From positions 62,001-126,000 of the forward strand of contig JAMCXS010000022.1 in assembly GCA_023474345.1 (NCBI GenBank): 64,000 nt of DNA, written 5' to 3'. The notes under the pieces were generated by a model. That model saw nothing but the letters and a program-made list of their open reading frames with translations. It searched no databases and had not been told where the DNA came from. This DNA is from Acidobacteriota bacterium. Lineage in GTDB: Bacteria > Acidobacteriota > Terriglobia > UBA7540. Positions 62,526 through 64,000 of this stretch are shown in pieces; position 1 is the stretch's first letter; each line of letters begins with the position of its first letter. The position numbers and the translations under genes were made by a program.

Positions 62526-62945
62526 GATGTTTACCTCCCACCTGTTTTCGCTTTGGCAAGCTGTCGTTCGTATATGGCAGCGTTTTGAGCCACCGATTAG
62601 GCGGCAACGGTTGTGGCGACCCTTCAACTTTTGTGCAACCAATTCATTCCATGAAATGAATTGCTTCCTTCCTGTAGGGCCCCCAGTATTTTCAACACCG
62701 ACCGAAATGTATTCCCCGTCTGAGTCGCGTACGTTCTTCGCTTCAGAACATTGCATGCCTGAATGTGCAATTTACTTCATGGCGTAACTTCATATACTGT
62801 TTTGGAAGGCATAGTCAAGACATACTTCACAAAATATGGAGAAGTTTTACTCCTTAGCAAGAGCGCATAAGATGGAACCCACGCCCAAAGAGGTGTGGCC
62901 GTCGCTTGTTGAATTGAGGAGTCTGTATCCGGGAGGGTTGTCTTT
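62526..62945. other. Divergent promoter region
   Basis: About 420 bases between the propeller lipoprotein and a TIM-barrel-like protein. The ribosome-binding sites of both genes lie at its edges (GGGAGG at 62534-62539 for the minus gene, GGAGGG for the plus gene). Sigma54-like strings near 62555 and 62575 fail the required 10-base spacing. No coding sequence seen. Confidence 0.4.
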
Positions 62946-63938
62946 ATGGCAGATTGCGCTTATGGGACCGCTCCTTTGAAGTCTTCACGTTCGGCAGGGC
63001 TGTGTAGACGGCTAGCATTCTTGTCCCTAAGTGTCGTCGTACTGAGCACAGGCTTTGTCTATGCTGGGCAGCGTTCCAGGCAGAAAGCCGAAATAAATCG
63101 GCGCGCGCTGGGTTCTACCCCCTGCGCTTGGTCCCCGCCGCTGGTTAATGCGAACGGCGCCGTCGATCCGGAAGCCACGATTCGCATCCTGAAAGCCAAT
63201 GGTTTGGGCTGCTTCGGGGCGCTGATCTGGAGGCAACATAAAGGCGGAGCGCCGGTGTTCGCCTGGGCAAGTTTCACGGCGTTTGTGGCGGCAGCGCAGA
63301 CCGCGGGGATCGATGTTTGGGCGATTCTGATCCCGCCTAGCGAGGGTGGCAACTCTCCTCCTTTCAACCGGGACTACCTTCGCTGGATGCAGGAACTTGC
63401 GAAGCTTTCGCTGAAATACCCTCGTCTAAAGGGCGTAAACATCGATGATTTCTACTGGGACTACAAGTTCTTCACGCCGCAGTATACCTGCCAAATCTAT
63501 TCCGCAAAGCAGAAGATCAATCCACGACTGCAATTTGCACCCACGATTTACGGCCTCGACACCGATTTCGCCGACCGTTACGGAGGGTGCGTTGACGGCG
63601 TCTGGCTTTGGTGGAGGAATCTGGAAGGCAATGTTGGACTGGATGCCTGGCTAAAGAACAGCCGGCTGGCGGAAAAGGACCGCTTCCCGATATACGGAGG
63701 CGTTTATGCCGGAACTACGCATTGGCACAAAGGAGGACGGCCGGAGCCCCGCGTATTTCGCAGTGCGCTGGAAACGACGTGCCGATACGCCAATGGTGCG
63801 GTCATCTGGCAAATGGCTCTAACTCCCCCGAATCCCCTGCTTGACGTCGCGCGGTCTTTCGGGTTCAAAGGCTCTTCACCTCTGGCCGGGCGGTGCGGTA
63901 CTTTGGTCGATAAGTCCAGGCATTCAACGACGAACTGA
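62946..63938 (+). CDS. Exported TIM-barrel-like hypothetical hydrolase
   Basis: 330 residues from ATG 62946. A hydrophobic signal segment (LAFLSLSVVVLSTGFVYAG) follows a 20-residue leader. The mature part looks like a TIM barrel: NGLGCFGALIWRQ, GIDVWAILIPPS, KGVNIDDFYWDYKFF with acidic residues at a strand end, and FAPTIYGLDTD. Similar outlines occur in DUF4434/GH-like proteins, but no catalytic pair can be fixed. Divergent from the propeller lipoprotein and possibly coregulated. Confidence 0.55.
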   Translation: MADCAYGTAPLKSSRSAGLCRRLAFLSLSVVVLSTGFVYAGQRSRQKAEINRRALGSTPCAWSPPLVNANGAVDPEATIRILKANGLGCFGALIWRQHKGGAPVFAWASFTAFVAAAQTAGIDVWAILIPPSEGGNSPPFNRDYLRWMQELAKLSLKYPRLKGVNIDDFYWDYKFFTPQYTCQIYSAKQKINPRLQFAPTIYGLDTDFADRYGGCVDGVWLWWRNLEGNVGLDAWLKNSRLAEKDRFPIYGGVYAGTTHWHKGGRPEPRVFRSALETTCRYANGAVIWQMALTPPNPLLDVARSFGFKGSSPLAGRCGTLVDKSRHSTTN

Positions 63939-64000
63939 TGCGGAACATAAATTCGGGGCAACCAACTGTGAAGATGCCCGAATTCGCTGGGGGCGACGGC

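Overview
This is chromosomal sequence from a moderately GC-rich, Gram-negative-type heterotroph. My best guess is a soil member of the Acidobacteriota. That rests on flavour rather than a marker gene: many Tat or Sec exported glycan-active enzymes, a DUF4382 lipoprotein, CarboxypepD-reg-like and DUF4252 proteins, and frequent TTG starts. No rRNA, tRNA or CRISPR array was found. The window is ordinary chromosome with scattered accessory pieces.

Layout. Positions 1-5.2 kb hold two convergent glycoside hydrolases, one cut by the window edge. From 5.7 to 10.4 kb there is a SPASM-type radical SAM protein, a CPBP protease and two unknowns. From 10.6 to 20.6 kb is a housekeeping block: mtaB, a zinc-ribbon gene with rpsU, tsaC with a DUF218 gene, hpt-mutS-anmK, rpsT and holA. 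From 20.9 to 22.4 kb is an ECF sigma / membrane regulator / DUF4252 operon. From 22.6 to 31.2 kb is a mixed stretch: EthD, VOC, a B12-type radical SAM protein, a GTW-repeat exported protein, BrkB, a GH29 fucosidase, a Cys/Met PLP enzyme, and a LysW-like mini-protein overlapping a secreted Ig-like protein. From 31.2 to 39.3 kb lie tyrS, prfA-prmC-dinB and cca, interrupted at 32.5-34.3 kb by a decayed toxin-antitoxin scar and a decayed insertion sequence. From 39.6 to 45.3 kb are a Gfo/Idh oxidoreductase, a sigma54-preceded coiled-coil membrane protein, the DUF4382 lipoprotein, a MITE-like element and an exported nitrilase.

The most interesting part is 45968-56994. Nine same-strand genes with short gaps or overlaps encode an enolase-superfamily enzyme (NSAR/OSBS-like), a sodium:solute symporter, a secreted DUF4861-like protein, two tandem amidohydrolase-fold proteins, a fumarylacetoacetate-hydrolase-fold enzyme, a Gfo/Idh dehydrogenase, a DegT-type aminotransferase and a secreted protein with calcium-loop-like motifs. 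One of the two amidohydrolases has lost every expected metal ligand. Together they read as uptake and conversion of an unidentified amino-sugar-like or acylated compound. A minus-strand run follows: a lipoprotein beta-propeller, its exported paralogue and an exported alpha/beta hydrolase. An exported TIM-barrel-like protein is divergent to that run. These probably serve the same extracellular substrate. The pathway assignment is inference; the gene order, motifs and spacing are read from the sequence.
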